Below are positions 24,260 through 36,774 of a stretch of DNA of 64,000 bases, one piece after another (the stretch's first letter is position 1; every line of letters starts with the position of its first letter). The stretch is from NCBI GenBank assembly GCA_018873225.1, contig JAEILZ010000004.1:4546233-4610232 (forward strand), written 5' to 3'. Below the pieces are notes generated by a model. It saw only the letters and a list, made by a program, of their open reading frames with translations. It had not been told where the DNA came from and did not search any database. The position numbers and the translations under genes are program-made. This stretch comes from [Phialemoniopsis] sp. UDSM-2020. Taxonomy: Eukaryota; Ascomycota; Sordariomycetes; Thyridiales; Thyridiaceae.

Positions 24260-25788
24260 GGCTTCTTTCAGTAAGAAGCTGAGGGATGGCTAGGAAGTGA
24301 TGACCACGTATCTCTGCCGAGACGATAAATGATCACAATGATGCACACGACGGGGAAAATCAAAGCCTCCGCCTGCGTGTCTAGAGGGCTTGAACACCTT
24401 TTGAGCTAGTAGGGCCGTACAGTAAACAACTCCTGAAGCATCTACAATGCCGTCGTCTCACGGCGTGTACTCCGCGGCTTCGGCGAGCTACATGTCACGG
24501 AAACGGATCGCAAGGTGACGAAGCATTAGGTTTGGTAGAATCATGTTTCACTGAGGCCCGCACGCTCCCCGAGACGGGGGCGGCAACCGCCGAACACGAC
24601 CAAGCGCATCTCCGATGAGCGGTGTAAGATACGAAGACCTTCGATCTCAGGTTTAGATAGTTTGGCAGGTGAAGAGATGGGTACGTTTGGATGCATGGAG
24701 AATTTAGCACTGCATGGCATGGGTTTGGCCATGAGAGGCTAGACTCCTGCTTATCCTTGACACGGAGAGTCAGTCTATGGTGGTACTCGACAGCATGATT
24801 TCCCTTGGTTCAGAGTAACATTCAGGGGTCCATGTTAACGAAAGATTAATTATTGCTACTGCTGCTCATGTCAGCGACGGCAATCCAGGCCATGTGAGTA
24901 AATGATGACCATGTTCAGATGATCGGAGTAGGTAATGACGGAAGGTTGCCGCCGGCGTGCGATCGGATAGCGAAACAACGACGAATCAAATCGCAGTCTT
25001 CTGTGAAACGCTGTATCGTTCGACCGAATCTACGTAAGCATGCATCGCAACGGCACGGCACAGCCAGCTAGCGTTACCATGGACGATGGGTTGGGCAGAC
25101 TGAGTTGCTGGCGAATTTGACCTTCGCGCTACCAATAAGCAGCACTCCAAACCAGATCCTTGCGTTGGGTAGTTGCATCACTGGCGGCCAACCGGGATGC
25201 TGTATGCATGTGGGCGGATGTCTCATTGACATCGGAGTCCGTCTGCGAGCTAGGTAGTCAGATCAGCACGTTTTGTACTTGACCTTTGATTCGTCACCAG
25301 GGTACAATTCGGCTCAAAAGCTAGTCCATTCTATCTCGGCCATACCCAATTCCTGTGATGCATTATCGCGATCGGTACATTGTTTCCTATTAAGGCGCGG
25401 AGGCTCAAGTAGCTTACCGTGTGGACCCCGAAGCTTTGCGGATCTGCAAATGCTCGGACATTGATGGGCTGGCAGCGAACTTGTAGCTTTTGTCAGACCG
25501 GGGAATGTGGTACTTGCTGCAATCTTGATCGTTAGCTTCCTATCTCGATTATGGCCTAGTCGTTGAATTGAGGCTCGAGGCATTGCCTCCCAAGTTGACA
25601 ACATCAACAATTAGAGTACCACACCAGTTGTGGTTTCCTCTGGGAGCTGTGATGTGATAGTAGCGATGGGGACAGGATGCAAGAACAATTCAAGTTGACT
25701 GAGCCCAACCTCAATGCAAATCGCTGGACAGATAGGAATCAAATGATCTGGTTACATTTGTTGTCGTCAAGCTCATAACAAAAGTATT
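24260..25788. other. Long intergenic region, OMT promoter / regulator 3' end
   Basis: About 1.5 kb without a recognisable gene. It carries the promoter of the leftward OMT and the 3' end of the AflR-like gene. A short GC-rich block with CCCCGAGACGGGGGCGG lies near 24569. I looked for an AflS/AflJ-type coactivator gene next to the regulator and saw none. Confidence 0.45.
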
Positions 25789-27447
25789 CTAAGATGAAGT
25801 CAACACGTTCGTTGTATCCTTCGCAATGGACTTCAGCTGGTCCTTTAATAGACGCTCCATCTCCAGAAAAACGGGCATGGTAGCCATTGCCGTCTCGGTT
25901 GCGGTCTTGAGGCCTGTGGCATCAGCAGCCACAGTCCCATTATCTACCGCCACAGATGCGGCTGTTCCAATAGATGTGCCTTCTCCTTGAGTCGTACGAA
26001 ATCGTGCAACTAGTTTCTGAACCAGACGTAGCACTAGGTGAAGTTCACTCAAAACAAGCTGCGCGTACATCTTGGCGCCGTGCTCGCCGTCAAGCGGGTA
26101 TCTGCCAACGCAGCTCAGAGATGATACGGAGACAGATTCAGGACTGCCCTCACAGATTGGCGTACCCATCCTGCTTCCATCACCACTGAGACTGAGAGTT
26201 GGATTCAAGGCCATGCTCATGTTGGATGTCCCTCGACCGGCGGTAGGTGTTGGGGAATGGAGCCTTGCACCCTCCCGTGATTCCGGCACAGCGCGAGCAG
26301 CGGCACCATACCAGCACAAGACTTTGGAGACAATAGTCGTCATGAGAAGGGCTGTTTGAAGCGTGGAGGAACAGGTGCAATCCAGCATTTGGTCCACAGC
26401 CCTGAGTGCGTCTTTGTTGGTAGCGAGAACTTGCTCAATGGCTCTAGAGGAAGTGGTAGGGCCCGAGATCCCGGCGGTGGCGGGCCCTTGTGCACAGTCT
26501 TCCAATGGTTGATATCCAGACTTGGATGCTGTCTGAGGGCTCGGAGACGATGACCCAGACGGAGAACTACTGATACAGTTGGCGGGCGGGCTATGTAGAG
26601 CCCGTATGATGTCCAGAGCTCTTGCGACACAGTGCTGTGATTGCGGATCCGTGAACATCAGCTCTGTACTGTTGTTACTGGCGCAACTGGAAGTGAACGC
26701 GAGTTCCGACTCTCGAAGGCTGTCTCCGCGTGTGTTGGTTGCATGATCCAGGTCTAACCCTCCCAAATTCGCAGACAGCTTACTGTCTGTTGCAGATGGC
26801 GCCACAAGACTGAACAACAGATCTTGGTATTGGTCGCCATAACCAGCTTCCATGTCTGTATCCAAGTCGCCGTGATGACCTAATGCGAACTGGCTTGGGT
26901 CGTTGAACAAGCCGGGATCCAATGTGTCGGTAAAGAAACTTCCATGAAGTCCTCCTGTAATGGCCGCTGGCTTGTCTTCTCCAGAGCCTGCTAGCTGGGC
27001 AGAAAATGGCGCCATGCCCATGCCTAGGTCGTGACTTAGAATAATGTCTTGATAGTCGGCGAAGCCCGACTCTCTAGTCGTGGGCGTTAAACATGAAGCG
27101 TCCACCAACATAGGCGTGCTGGTTGATCTATAGGCAGCCGGCAACGTCTGACTCCAAGCCCGTCGCTTGCCTGTTCGACGTGTTGGGCTGTAGTGGCACA
27201 GCATCTCTCGGTCCTCGCATCGTTGACACTGAGGATGCTCTTTTGTACATTTGACTTTGGAGAGAGCGCAATTGTTGCAACTCTCCCGGAGCTTCTTGCG
27301 CGAGCGGTAGGTTGCGCGCTCCATTTTTTGTGTGGGTTGCGGGTTCTGTAAGTGCTCAGGTGATTGTTGTGCTTGTTGTGTTTGCGGAGTCGGGGGTGAA
27401 GGAACGTCTGGGACCGAGACAGACCACTCTGCCGGATCAGAATCCAT
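25789..27447 (-). CDS. AflR-like Zn2Cys6 transcription factor
   Basis: A single exon encodes 552 residues. The binuclear zinc cluster has cysteines 57, 60, 67, 74, 77 and 84 in ESCNNCALSKVKCTKEHPQC, followed by a basic linker (RRTGKRR) as in AflR and Gip2/AurR1. A Ser/Gln-rich middle part leads to the AflR-type C-terminal domain (ALLMTTIVSKVLCWYGAAAR; later YAQLVLSELHLVLRLVQKL). Members of this family are pathway-specific activators of aromatic polyketide clusters. It sits between the OMT and the HR-PKS, close to both synthases, so it is the best candidate for the main cluster switch. The DNA target is expected to resemble TCGN5CGR palindromes, but I did not find clear exact sites by eye. No partner AflS gene is present in the window. 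Confidence 0.93.
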   Translation of the reverse strand: MDSDPAEWSVSVPDVPSPPTPQTQQAQQSPEHLQNPQPTQKMERATYRSRKKLRESCNNCALSKVKCTKEHPQCQRCEDREMLCHYSPTRRTGKRRAWSQTLPAAYRSTSTPMLVDASCLTPTTRESGFADYQDIILSHDLGMGMAPFSAQLAGSGEDKPAAITGGLHGSFFTDTLDPGLFNDPSQFALGHHGDLDTDMEAGYGDQYQDLLFSLVAPSATDSKLSANLGGLDLDHATNTRGDSLRESELAFTSSCASNNSTELMFTDPQSQHCVARALDIIRALHSPPANCISSSPSGSSSPSPQTASKSGYQPLEDCAQGPATAGISGPTTSSRAIEQVLATNKDALRAVDQMLDCTCSSTLQTALLMTTIVSKVLCWYGAAARAVPESREGARLHSPTPTAGRGTSNMSMALNPTLSLSGDGSRMGTPICEGSPESVSVSSLSCVGRYPLDGEHGAKMYAQLVLSELHLVLRLVQKLVARFRTTQGEGTSIGTAASVAVDNGTVAADATGLKTATETAMATMPVFLEMERLLKDQLKSIAKDTTNVLTSS

Positions 27448-28798
27448 GTGTTAGGTCTTGTGTGCGAGTGCAGAGAGTTTCTTAATGATGTTGAATCGAT
27501 GTCTCTTGATTAAACTTGTGATGATGAGTATGAGAAGCAGCGAGGTTGGAATCCAAATGCATATCGGAGGGTTCCCCATGCTGAAGATAAGAGGTTCGAT
27601 CAAGCTTTCAGCTCCGGGGATGTTGATGCCAGATTGACCGGACCCCGGATGAATAAGTCAGCGAACCACGAAGATTTGGGTCCTGACTGCATGAAGCGAC
27701 GGAACAGAGCATGTCTAGCTCTTGGCACGGAAGGCCAAGGATCGTCCCAGACCCTGGTTGAGCACATGGAGTCTAGATCGTGCTGCAGGTATGGTAGTCG
27801 AGATTAATCCTGAGCTCCAGATGGGCAAAACTCTCCAGGCCAGCTCACGACAGAGACGGGTCAACACGGCAGCGCGCAACCCCATGTCCTGCAGCATCAC
27901 GGCGCATATCCTTGCTAGCGGTAAAAGCACGGCGCGTCTCGAGCCGTCCTAGTTATCTTGACGCTCATCATACGTGATCGGAACAACGTCGACTGGTGGC
28001 AACACCACCCTATCGCGAAATTAGCGAGTCCCTCCGGTATCTGACCGAATAGGCAGACTTGTGGCGTCTAGCCACAGCCTTACAAAAACCGTTTGTGGGT
28101 CCAGCTGAAAAATGGATGCTCCTGCATGTGCAGAAACCTCCACGGTTGGCCGGCCCGCCCATGTAAGTGGACAGCCGCAGCGGCGATGATGTGCCATCGG
28201 ATTCCGTTCGTCACACACTGAAATAGAAAATTGGCTGATGGATAAGCCGTGGCTTCCTGTCATCGAATTGGCGCCAAGACAAGGGTCCATCAGAATCAGG
28301 ATTGGCATGCCACTTCAGCATCAGAGCCTGGTTGTGGCCTGCACCCCCGACATGGATGTCGGCGCCAAGCTTCTGCAAAGATAACCTTTGTGATCGACTA
28401 GTGCTTACGTCTCGCGATAACTGTTTTGTTATTTTTACGCACCTTGGTCAGATCATGCAGCGTAGCCCACCTTACCGGGCGATCATCCAGAGCAGACTGT
28501 CAAAGGAGCCAAAAGGAAGAAACTCGTGACACAGCCAGGAACTACCAAGAGACGAAATGTCAGCTGAAATGTCTCACCAGACTCTATGGCCTCACTGAGA
28601 CTACATCACATAAGCAGAAGAAAAAGCAAGCATCTATTGCACAAGCCTGCCGTTTCTGCCCAGGCACCGCATATCGACCTGTGTGTGCCTAGAGATCCCT
28701 TCCTGCAAAGTCTAAATTACATGTTAGATGTATTCACAGTCTCGACTAAGAAAAGCCACAGTTCCGCAGACCGAGTCTTGATTCAGATCCATGGTAGG
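27448..28798. other. Intergenic region, regulator promoter / HR-PKS 3' end
   Basis: 1.35 kb. It contains the promoter of the AflR-like gene and the 3' flank of the HR-PKS. ORFs here are short and resemble nothing known; no repeat seen. Confidence 0.45.
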
Positions 28799-31700
28799 TT
28801 ACACGGCAGCGGCAGCGTAACGCTCGCCTAGCTTAACCAAGGTCTTCTCGCCCAAGTCTATCAGATTGGCCGACCCAACAATCTCCAGCACGGTAAGCTC
28901 AGCCCCAATCTTCTGCCGCATCCAATTGCGCAACTCGATGCTCACTAGCGAGTCTACACCAAGCGAGCTTAGCGGCACAGTCAAGTCCAGCTCTCCGACA
29001 CTGCGCATCATGAAGCCAAAAAGTGTCTCGCCGATCTCCTTTGCCAGAAATGAGATGCTCTCCTGTGATTGGAGCGTACCCGGATTGCCCACTGCCTCTG
29101 AAAGAAATTGCTTCAGCCCGCTCTCAGATGAGACAGTCGCCATAGCCAGGTCCTGCGGTTCGATGTTACGGTAGACTGCCATCCGGGGATCTCGCTTCCA
29201 TAGCGTTCGATTATTCGGTGCTGCCAGTGGCAACGATGAGCGGAAACCAATGCCGACCTGACTGCCACTGACAAACCCGAACAGAGCATCGGCAGCAGAC
29301 CGCTGAGGGTGAGAGCGACGGATCATCAACTCGAGAGAGTCGAGAAGATCCTGTTCATGAAGGACGTGGAGGCTGGTAGAGCGTAATGCCTCGAGAATAT
29401 GGGCATTCTTGCTAAGATAGCCGACGTCATCCATCGCACCAATGTCGAGTGCGGATGCGGCTAATCCTTGGGCTTGGCGGCATTGGACAAAGGCGTCCAG
29501 GAAAGCGTTGGCGCTAGCATAATTGGCTTGTCCCGGCTGGCCTGCAAGTCCAGAGAGCGAGCTGAACAAGAAGAAGAAATCTAGCGGTTCTTTTTGACAC
29601 AGAAGAATCTTGTGCAGATTCCAGGTGCCTTGGACCTTGGGCTGTATGGCTGCCTGCCAGTCGACAAACGTCATCTCGCTGATCGAGGCATCCTATTGTA
29701 CCACCAGTCAGCTCCAGATTTCCTATAATTCGTTTTGAAAACACAAAATGGGGCACGGAAAGAAGAGAGGTGCTTACGCTCAGCACCAAAGACGCCTGCA
29801 GAACACCGGCAATAGGCTTGCCAGCAGCCCGGACCACGCGGGCTACGTCGCCCGCCTTGGCAACACTACCGGAGAATGTCTGAATGTAGCAACCTTGGGC
29901 TTCTAGCTCGCGGAAGAATGGGTCGTCATTGGGCACAGAGCTTGCAGAGCGCGAGAAAAAGATGATGTGAGTTGCCCCTCTGTCGACCATCCAGGACGCG
30001 ACTGAGCGCCCCAGTCCGCCCAGACCCCCCACGATGAGATACGCCCGGTCGCTGCGGAACGTCATCTCGCTTCTCTGGGTGTCAACCTGAAGATGCTGGG
30101 CTCGGTTGGTTTCAGGCAACGTGATGACGATCTTGCCGATGTGCTGGCCCTTCTGCATGTACCGGAATGCGTCCTCGATATGCGTCGCGTCAAACTCCTT
30201 GATAGGTCTGATAGGTTTAATGTGCCCCTCCTCGAAGAACTGAATGGCAAGACGTAGTAGCTTGTTCATGAGAACTGGGCGTTGCATGCAAATCTGAGTA
30301 AGGTCAACTCCTCGGAACGAGCGATTCTGCTCGAAGAGGTCCATCGAGAGAGACGCCTGACCAATGAAGTCTCGCTTGCCAATCTCGACCATAGTGCCGA
30401 ATTCGGCAACGCACTTCCAAGTGGTGTGAAGCAGTTCGCCCGACAATGAATTAAGAGCCACATCAACTCCTCTGCCTTGTGTGGCAGTCATGATCTCGGC
30501 CAGAAAGCTGGTATCACGGGAGCAAGATATCCGTTCGCGGCTGATGCCGAAATTCTGTACCAGGAAGTCGGTCTTTTCGGCATTTCCGACGGTACAGTAG
30601 ATCTGTGAAGATTAGCGAACAGAGCCTTATGTATGGCACGGCCAACTCACCTCGGCTCCAATCATCTGAGCTATCTGAATAGCGGCAATGCCCACTCCCC
30701 CAGCGGCAGAGTGAACGAGAACAGTCTATCGGTTGTTAGAAATCCCGTGATGTCGCGACTTGTCGGTGACACTAGGCACACGACTTACCTGTCCCTTCTC
30801 CAGCCTCGCCACCTCCATGAGTGAGTAGATCACCGTTCCATAAACGCAAGGAATTGTTGCGCCTTCGGAGAAACTCAGCGTATCGGGAATCTTGGTGCAG
30901 AGATGTTCTCTCGTGGTCAGCTTCGTTGCAAAAGACCCAGCCGCTATAGAGACAACTCGATCTCCAACACTGAGTCCCTGGACGTCGGGCCCGACTTTGG
31001 TGATGACACCACTACATTCACATCCAAGGCCGCCTTCTCCATTCTCGCGCGCAGGACCGGCGACAATATTCATGGCGATCAGTACATCCTATAGTCAGTT
31101 AGCATGAAAGCTTCGGCCCGTGAGAATGTTCCCGGACCAACCTTGAAGTTCAGACCGATGGCTCTGGGTTCCAACTCAATCCAGTCACCAGTAAGCTCAG
31201 GGAGCGGCTTTACCTGTCTCCAGGTAAGTGTCTGAAGAGCACCTGGTCTGCTAATGTCGAGTTGTAGTGCGCGGGAGGAGTCTGTGCCCTCTTGTAGTTC
31301 TTTGTCCACCGAGATCCAATGAAACTTTCCAGTCTGGACTGCACCATTGTCGTACGCATACTCCATGACTGGGTTCATATCGTCGTGATGGGCACGATGC
31401 TCAAACTCGTGGAGAACATCCGGGATAATATCCCACGCTGTCGGGTTTTCGAGAGTGTCAAGCTCGAGAGTAGCAAAGTCGAGTTGCATTTCGGAACGAA
31501 GCGTTCGTGCAAAACCCAGGACCATAGAATAACGGGGATCTCTGCATTTGATCTGCGAAGCACCCGTCACCCAGAGAATGCCATTTCCCTTCAGATGATC
31601 TAAGAATGACTGAAACGCTGCGAAGTTCTCCGACGTCATGTTGTGAAAGAAAGGCTCGTCCATATCCAGAAGAGCTAGAACAGCATGGCCAGATCGTGGA

Positions 31701-34700
31701 ACGTCTGCGATAGTGCAACGATCAACGCAGTATCCTTTTTGTTGCAGAAGGCTGATGATGGAGGAGACGGGAGTTGAAGGACGGTCGGAGGCCAACACTG
31801 TGACGCGCTTCAAGTTATGCTTGTCGCATGACGGCATGGCGATGATGTTGTTGTTCAGCTGACCATCAAACCTGACGGACTTGATACCGCCAAAACCAGC
31901 AGACTTGAGCTCCCGATCCCATCGCTCTGGGGTGATGTAGGGCTCGTCTGCACGGCCATCTGCCTCACCAAGCCACCAACCCACCAAGGGTCCCATGACA
32001 TAGTTGATCCATTTTGTCGTGGGACTGAGCTCTTGAAGAAGGAGTCTGCCACGAGGGTGGAGAAGCTTTCCAACATTAGAAAGAGTCTTTTGCAAGCTCG
32101 GGGTGGCATGCAGCACATTGCAAGCAATGATGAGGTCAAAGGACTCGGCCTTGAAACCTTGCTCAATGGGGTCCTCAGAGATGTCCAAAATGGCGTACTC
32201 CATTCCGGGCACATCCTGGAACCGGTTCTTGGCAGAAACGAAAAAGCCCGCAGAGATATCTGTGTAGGTATACGTGCCATACATCCGTTCTCCGTAGGCG
32301 GAGGTCATGTGTGGCAAGATCGTACTGGTAGTGCCACCGGTGCCGGCTCCGATCTCGAGGATTCTTAGGTTGGGGTTCGAATGGCCAAGGAGGCGAAACA
32401 AGTCGCCATACTCCCAGAGCTGCATGTAGTCGTAGACTCCAGTGAGGGTGTTGTTCTCAAGGAGGATATCGAGAGCATCGACAGTGCCCTCGAAGATCCC
32501 GACGCAGGACGTAAAGATGCGATGTACTGCATCCGTGACATCCTTCGCCCCGGTCCCTGACAGCTGGCCATACAAATCGCGAATGAGAACTTTCCTATCG
32601 ATTCTCGTCAAGCCTGCTATATCTTGAGCCGCTGGAACGTTGGGATAGTCGCCCACAGCCGCCTTCTTGCGCTGCGCATCCAGCCAGCTCCGAAATTTGC
32701 GCATGTGATCTATATCACTCTGGGCTCCGTTGAGCTGCATACTGCTCTCAATCATACATGCAAGGGCAAACTTCTCGAGCAACATGTGCTCGTCAGTGAT
32801 GTCCTTGGCGTGCATCAAGTTGGAGAGGTCGATAAAGTTGATGTCCCTATCCCACACCTGCTCGATGGCGGCATGCGGGTCGTCGCCGATGACATCGGCG
32901 CTATCACCCAAAGCTGACAACTGGAGATTCTTGAGACTGATGACGACCTCTCCATTTGAAGTCGCAACCAGGTCCCCGGTGAGGCCACCTGCACCGGGTG
33001 TGGCCTCTGCCTGCAGTGTGAGGGTGCCTTTTGGCGATTTGATGTAGAGCTCTTCAATATACGTCGGAACAGACAGCTTGTCAAACAGTCTCGGGAGTCC
33101 TTTGAATGCCGCCACCATCAACAGTTGGAATGCTCCATCAAGGGTAGTAGGGTGGAGGTGGAAGGTCGATTCTCTGGCCACGTGCTCTTCTGTACTGGAA
33201 TTAGTGACAGGAACAGCAGGAACACAAAATAAATACATACCTCTCTCCACCGTCGCGACTGCTCTAGTGCCATCCACTGCCGCTGTGATCTCTTTGAGTG
33301 GCCGGAATCTAGGACCGTAGCCTAGGCCGAACCTCTTCATGACACGATACCACCCTGCTGTAGAGACCAGGCGCTCCAAGAGTTCAATAACAGGTACACA
33401 TGGCTGGGATTCATGGCCGGCCCGGACCTGACCAGATATGTGCTTGGTCCACGTGTCGCCATTGAACGAGGTGATATTGAACTCATACCAGCACGAGTCC
33501 AAGCTCGTTGTCAGTCGAACTGGCCGCAGGTTTGTGACCATCTCGATGGGTTTGCTCTCCTGGACCACCAGCGCAGTGGCAATACTGACCCGCCGCACAG
33601 TGTAGTCTTCAGCCCCAGACAGCTGACATACGGCTTGCCCGACCATGGCGATGAAAGCCGCGCCAGGAAAGAGAACATCGCCTGCGATTTCATGGTCTCG
33701 AATCCACGGAACGTCGTCCAACCGGAGAATATTGCGCCAAGAGGGATCGATGTCTGTGCTCTGTGCAACACGACTTCCGAGTATGTCATGGTGAGGAAAT
33801 TGCCGCATCCTCCAGCTCTTGGAAATACGGCTCTCGGCCCAGTGCTTGTCTTCATAGTGCCATGCGTATGACGGGAGATCAGTGAGAAGATTCCCTCCTT
33901 CAGTGATCCGTCTCAAGTTGACATCTACGCTTCGAAGCCACAGGTTCCCTGCCGTGTTCAGCATGTCCGAGTAGGCATTGCTATTTCGGATAAGGGTTGC
34001 CACGTAATCTGCCTGTGCATCGGCGGCACGAACAGCCTGCCGTATGGGACCGGCCAGGGCTGAATGGGGTCCGATCTCAACAAAGCATTTTGGAGATGGC
34101 AGTGTCGACAACACGTGGTTGACGGCCGAGTAGAATAGAACTGGAGACACCAGGTTCTGGACCCAGTATGATGCTCCAAGAACGCCAGCGGTGGTGACAA
34201 TTTTGCCGGTGACCGAGGAATAGAAGGGCACACGCGGTGCTTTCGCATGCACAGTGTCTCCGATAAGCATCAAATACTTTTCTGCCACTGTTTGCATGTG
34301 ATCTTGTCGCTGTCAGTTTAGGATCCGAGTTATAGTGGGCCGGTACTCACGAGAATGATATGCGCACTCTACTCGCAGTGTACGGACCAAGGTGTCTGGG
34401 AAGGCATCTCGAATGCTTTCCATGACCTCTTCAAGAACGTCCATATCACCAGTGAGTGTCACACTCGTCGGACTGTTCTCACAACCGATGATCACTCCCG
34501 GCAGCAGGTAGGGGACAACGTCTCCACGCCCGAGCCCGATCGCAGCCATGCCACCTGTATGGACTTTCCCGAGGCCTTTGGTGACTTGACCTCTGTGGTA
34601 CGCTATAAGTATTGCTTCTGTGGAGGTAAGAGACCCACAAGCGTAAGCCGCCGCGATCTCACCAGATGAGTGGCCCGTGACCGCAGAAGGCTTCACATTC

Positions 34701-36774
34701 CAGCTTGTCAGTAGATCAACAATACCCACTTGGATTGCAGTGCAGCAAGGCTGAGAGAACTCGGCCTCGGAGAGTCTACTCGTGGTTTTGGGTTGAAGAA
34801 TCTCATCTTAGGTCTCCATCAGTAAAGCAATTTGTTGTTGCGGTTCGAGTCCTTACCTTCTAGACGCCAATCGGGCGGGCTCGAAAGGCTAGCAAGGGTG
34901 GCATCCAGAGCACGGACGGACTGCTGGAACAGTGGCTCATGCTCAAACAGTTCTTTTCCCATCTGGGCCCACTGAGCACCCTGACCGGTGAATATCCAGA
35001 CCAGATTGTGTGGCTTGGTCGTTGACATGATTGCTGACATCTCCAAGGGGTTTCCGGGTGTTGCGGCGCTAAACGCCCGGTGAAGCAACGCGTCACGCCG
35101 GACGCCCAGAGTGTAGCTCATGTCATTCAGGGCCTCTGGATGTTCTAGAGCGTACGACTCGTAGTTTTTCATGGTCTGTCGTAAAGCGTCAGGGTGTTTG
35201 GCTGAAGCAACTAAGAGACCTGGTACGCTGCGGCCTGTTGTGTTTGTTGGCCTGCTGAGGCCAAAACTGGCAGCCGACTCTAGGATAACCTTGAAACAAC
35301 GGTCAGTAATGCGAGTGGAATAGGCGGTATGAGTGTTATTAGAAAGTCCTACGTGTGCATTTGCCCCTCCAATACCAAAGGAGTTGACACCGACTCGCTC
35401 CGCCTTCTCCGTCGGCCACGGCGAGGGATCGACTGGAACGGCTAGCTTGGCTTTGTCGAAGGGAATGTCGGGATTTGGCGTCGTAAAATTGATGTTGGGT
35501 GGAATGGTCTGGTTCTCGAGGGCCAGTACCATCTTGATAACACTCGACAGTCCGGAATTGCCCTCGGAGTGACCCAAGTTCGGTTTCACGGACCCAATGT
35601 AAATGCCATGCCCTCCAAACACATTGGCGACAGCCTTGGCCTCGATCGGATCGCCAGCCTTGGTGCCTGTCCCATGGCACTCAATCATTGCTGTCCTAGA
35701 GAAGTCTGAGATACCAGCAAGTTGATAGGCCCGTCGCATCAACTCCTCGTGGCCTTTAGTGCTGGGCATTGTGAGACCGGGCGTCTTGCCATCCGAGTTG
35801 ACGCACGTAGACCGGATCACAGCCCGAACGACATCTCCGTCACGGATGGCATCACTCAGTCTTTTGACGTATAATGCCGAGACACCCTCCCCGCGGGCGT
35901 AACCGTCTGCATTGGCGTCAAAGGTCTTGCAACTACCTGTCGGGGAGATGACTCCTTGCTCAGTCAAGGCAATGGTCATTCGTGGCGCGGTGATGATGCT
36001 CGTGCCTCCCACGACAGCGGCGGAACATTCCCCACGGGCTAGAGCCATGCAAGCCTCGTGGAGACCTGTGAGGGAAGACGAACATGCAGTGCGAATAGTC
36101 ATGCTGTGATCGAGTTAGCCGAGTCTTCGTCAGTGGACAACATGCGCTCACCTCGGCCCTTTGAAGTCGAACTCGTACGAGACGCGATTCGAGATGACAA
36201 AGTCGCTGTAGCCTGCCATGCGATACATGTTGGAATTCTGGTCGTCTTTCAGCTCCATGTCCAACCAGTCTTCGCCGAAGCATCCCATGTAACAGCCAAT
36301 CCTCTGGCCGCGATAGTTTGTGGCGCCAGCGTTTTCAAGGCATTCATACACGACTTCGAGAGCCAGACGCTGCTGCGGGTCCATGACATCTGCTTCTTGT
36401 TTCGTCATTGTCCAGAAAGACGTGTCCATATCTGCTAGGTCGATGTCCTCCAAGAAGTAGCCGTACTCGGTTCCCACATGGCCGGGTTTTCCGGGCCCGT
36501 AGAAGCCGTCCACGTTGTACCGATTCTTCGGCACTCTGCTACGTGCGCTCTTCTTGTTCATGAGTAGATCCCAGAAAGTATCAGAACTGCGAATACCCCC
36601 GGGAAGGCGCATAGCCATCCCGACGATAGCCATGGGCTCAGCAACATTGCTTCCGTCATCCACAGGCATGGAGTCGTGGCTGTTAGCTGTAGTCTGTGCT
36701 TCGGCACCATGCCTTTGGCCATTCGGAACCCTGACATCGGCCAGGTATGGTATGCCGTCGTCCACGCTTCCCAT
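28799..36774 (-). CDS. Highly reducing polyketide synthase, KS-AT-DH-CMeT-ER-KR-ACP
   Basis: Ten exons (36774-36152, 36103-35353, 35289-34857, 34806-34351, 34302-33241, 33189-31142, 31088-30789, 30725-30651, 30602-29778, 29692-28799) give 2488 residues in frame. KS: Cys215 in RTACSSS, then [11 protein letters not shown] and [19 protein letters not shown] and Ser649 in GHSSGE. DH: His958 in [11 protein letters not shown]. CMeT: EIGAGTGG near 1390, so it probably is active. ER: from ~1790, with HSAAGGVG rebuilt by splicing. [10 protein letters not shown] near 2108. ACP: Ser2439 in LGVDSLVS. There is no TE or release domain, as usual for HR-PKSs that hand over their chain. It would make a reduced, possibly C-methylated chain. 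Two introns (35352-35290, 33240-33190) are multiples of three. Start taken at MGSVDDG; an in-frame ATG at 36864 would add 30 residues. Confidence 0.95.

Noticed and set aside
24495..24732. Short overlapping minus-strand ORFs between OMT and AflR-like gene, considered as an AflS/AflJ remnant
   Set aside because: No methyltransferase-like AflS motifs and too short.
27722..27952. Short ORFs between the AflR-like gene and the HR-PKS
   Set aside because: Overlapping chance ORFs on both strands with no recognisable protein features.
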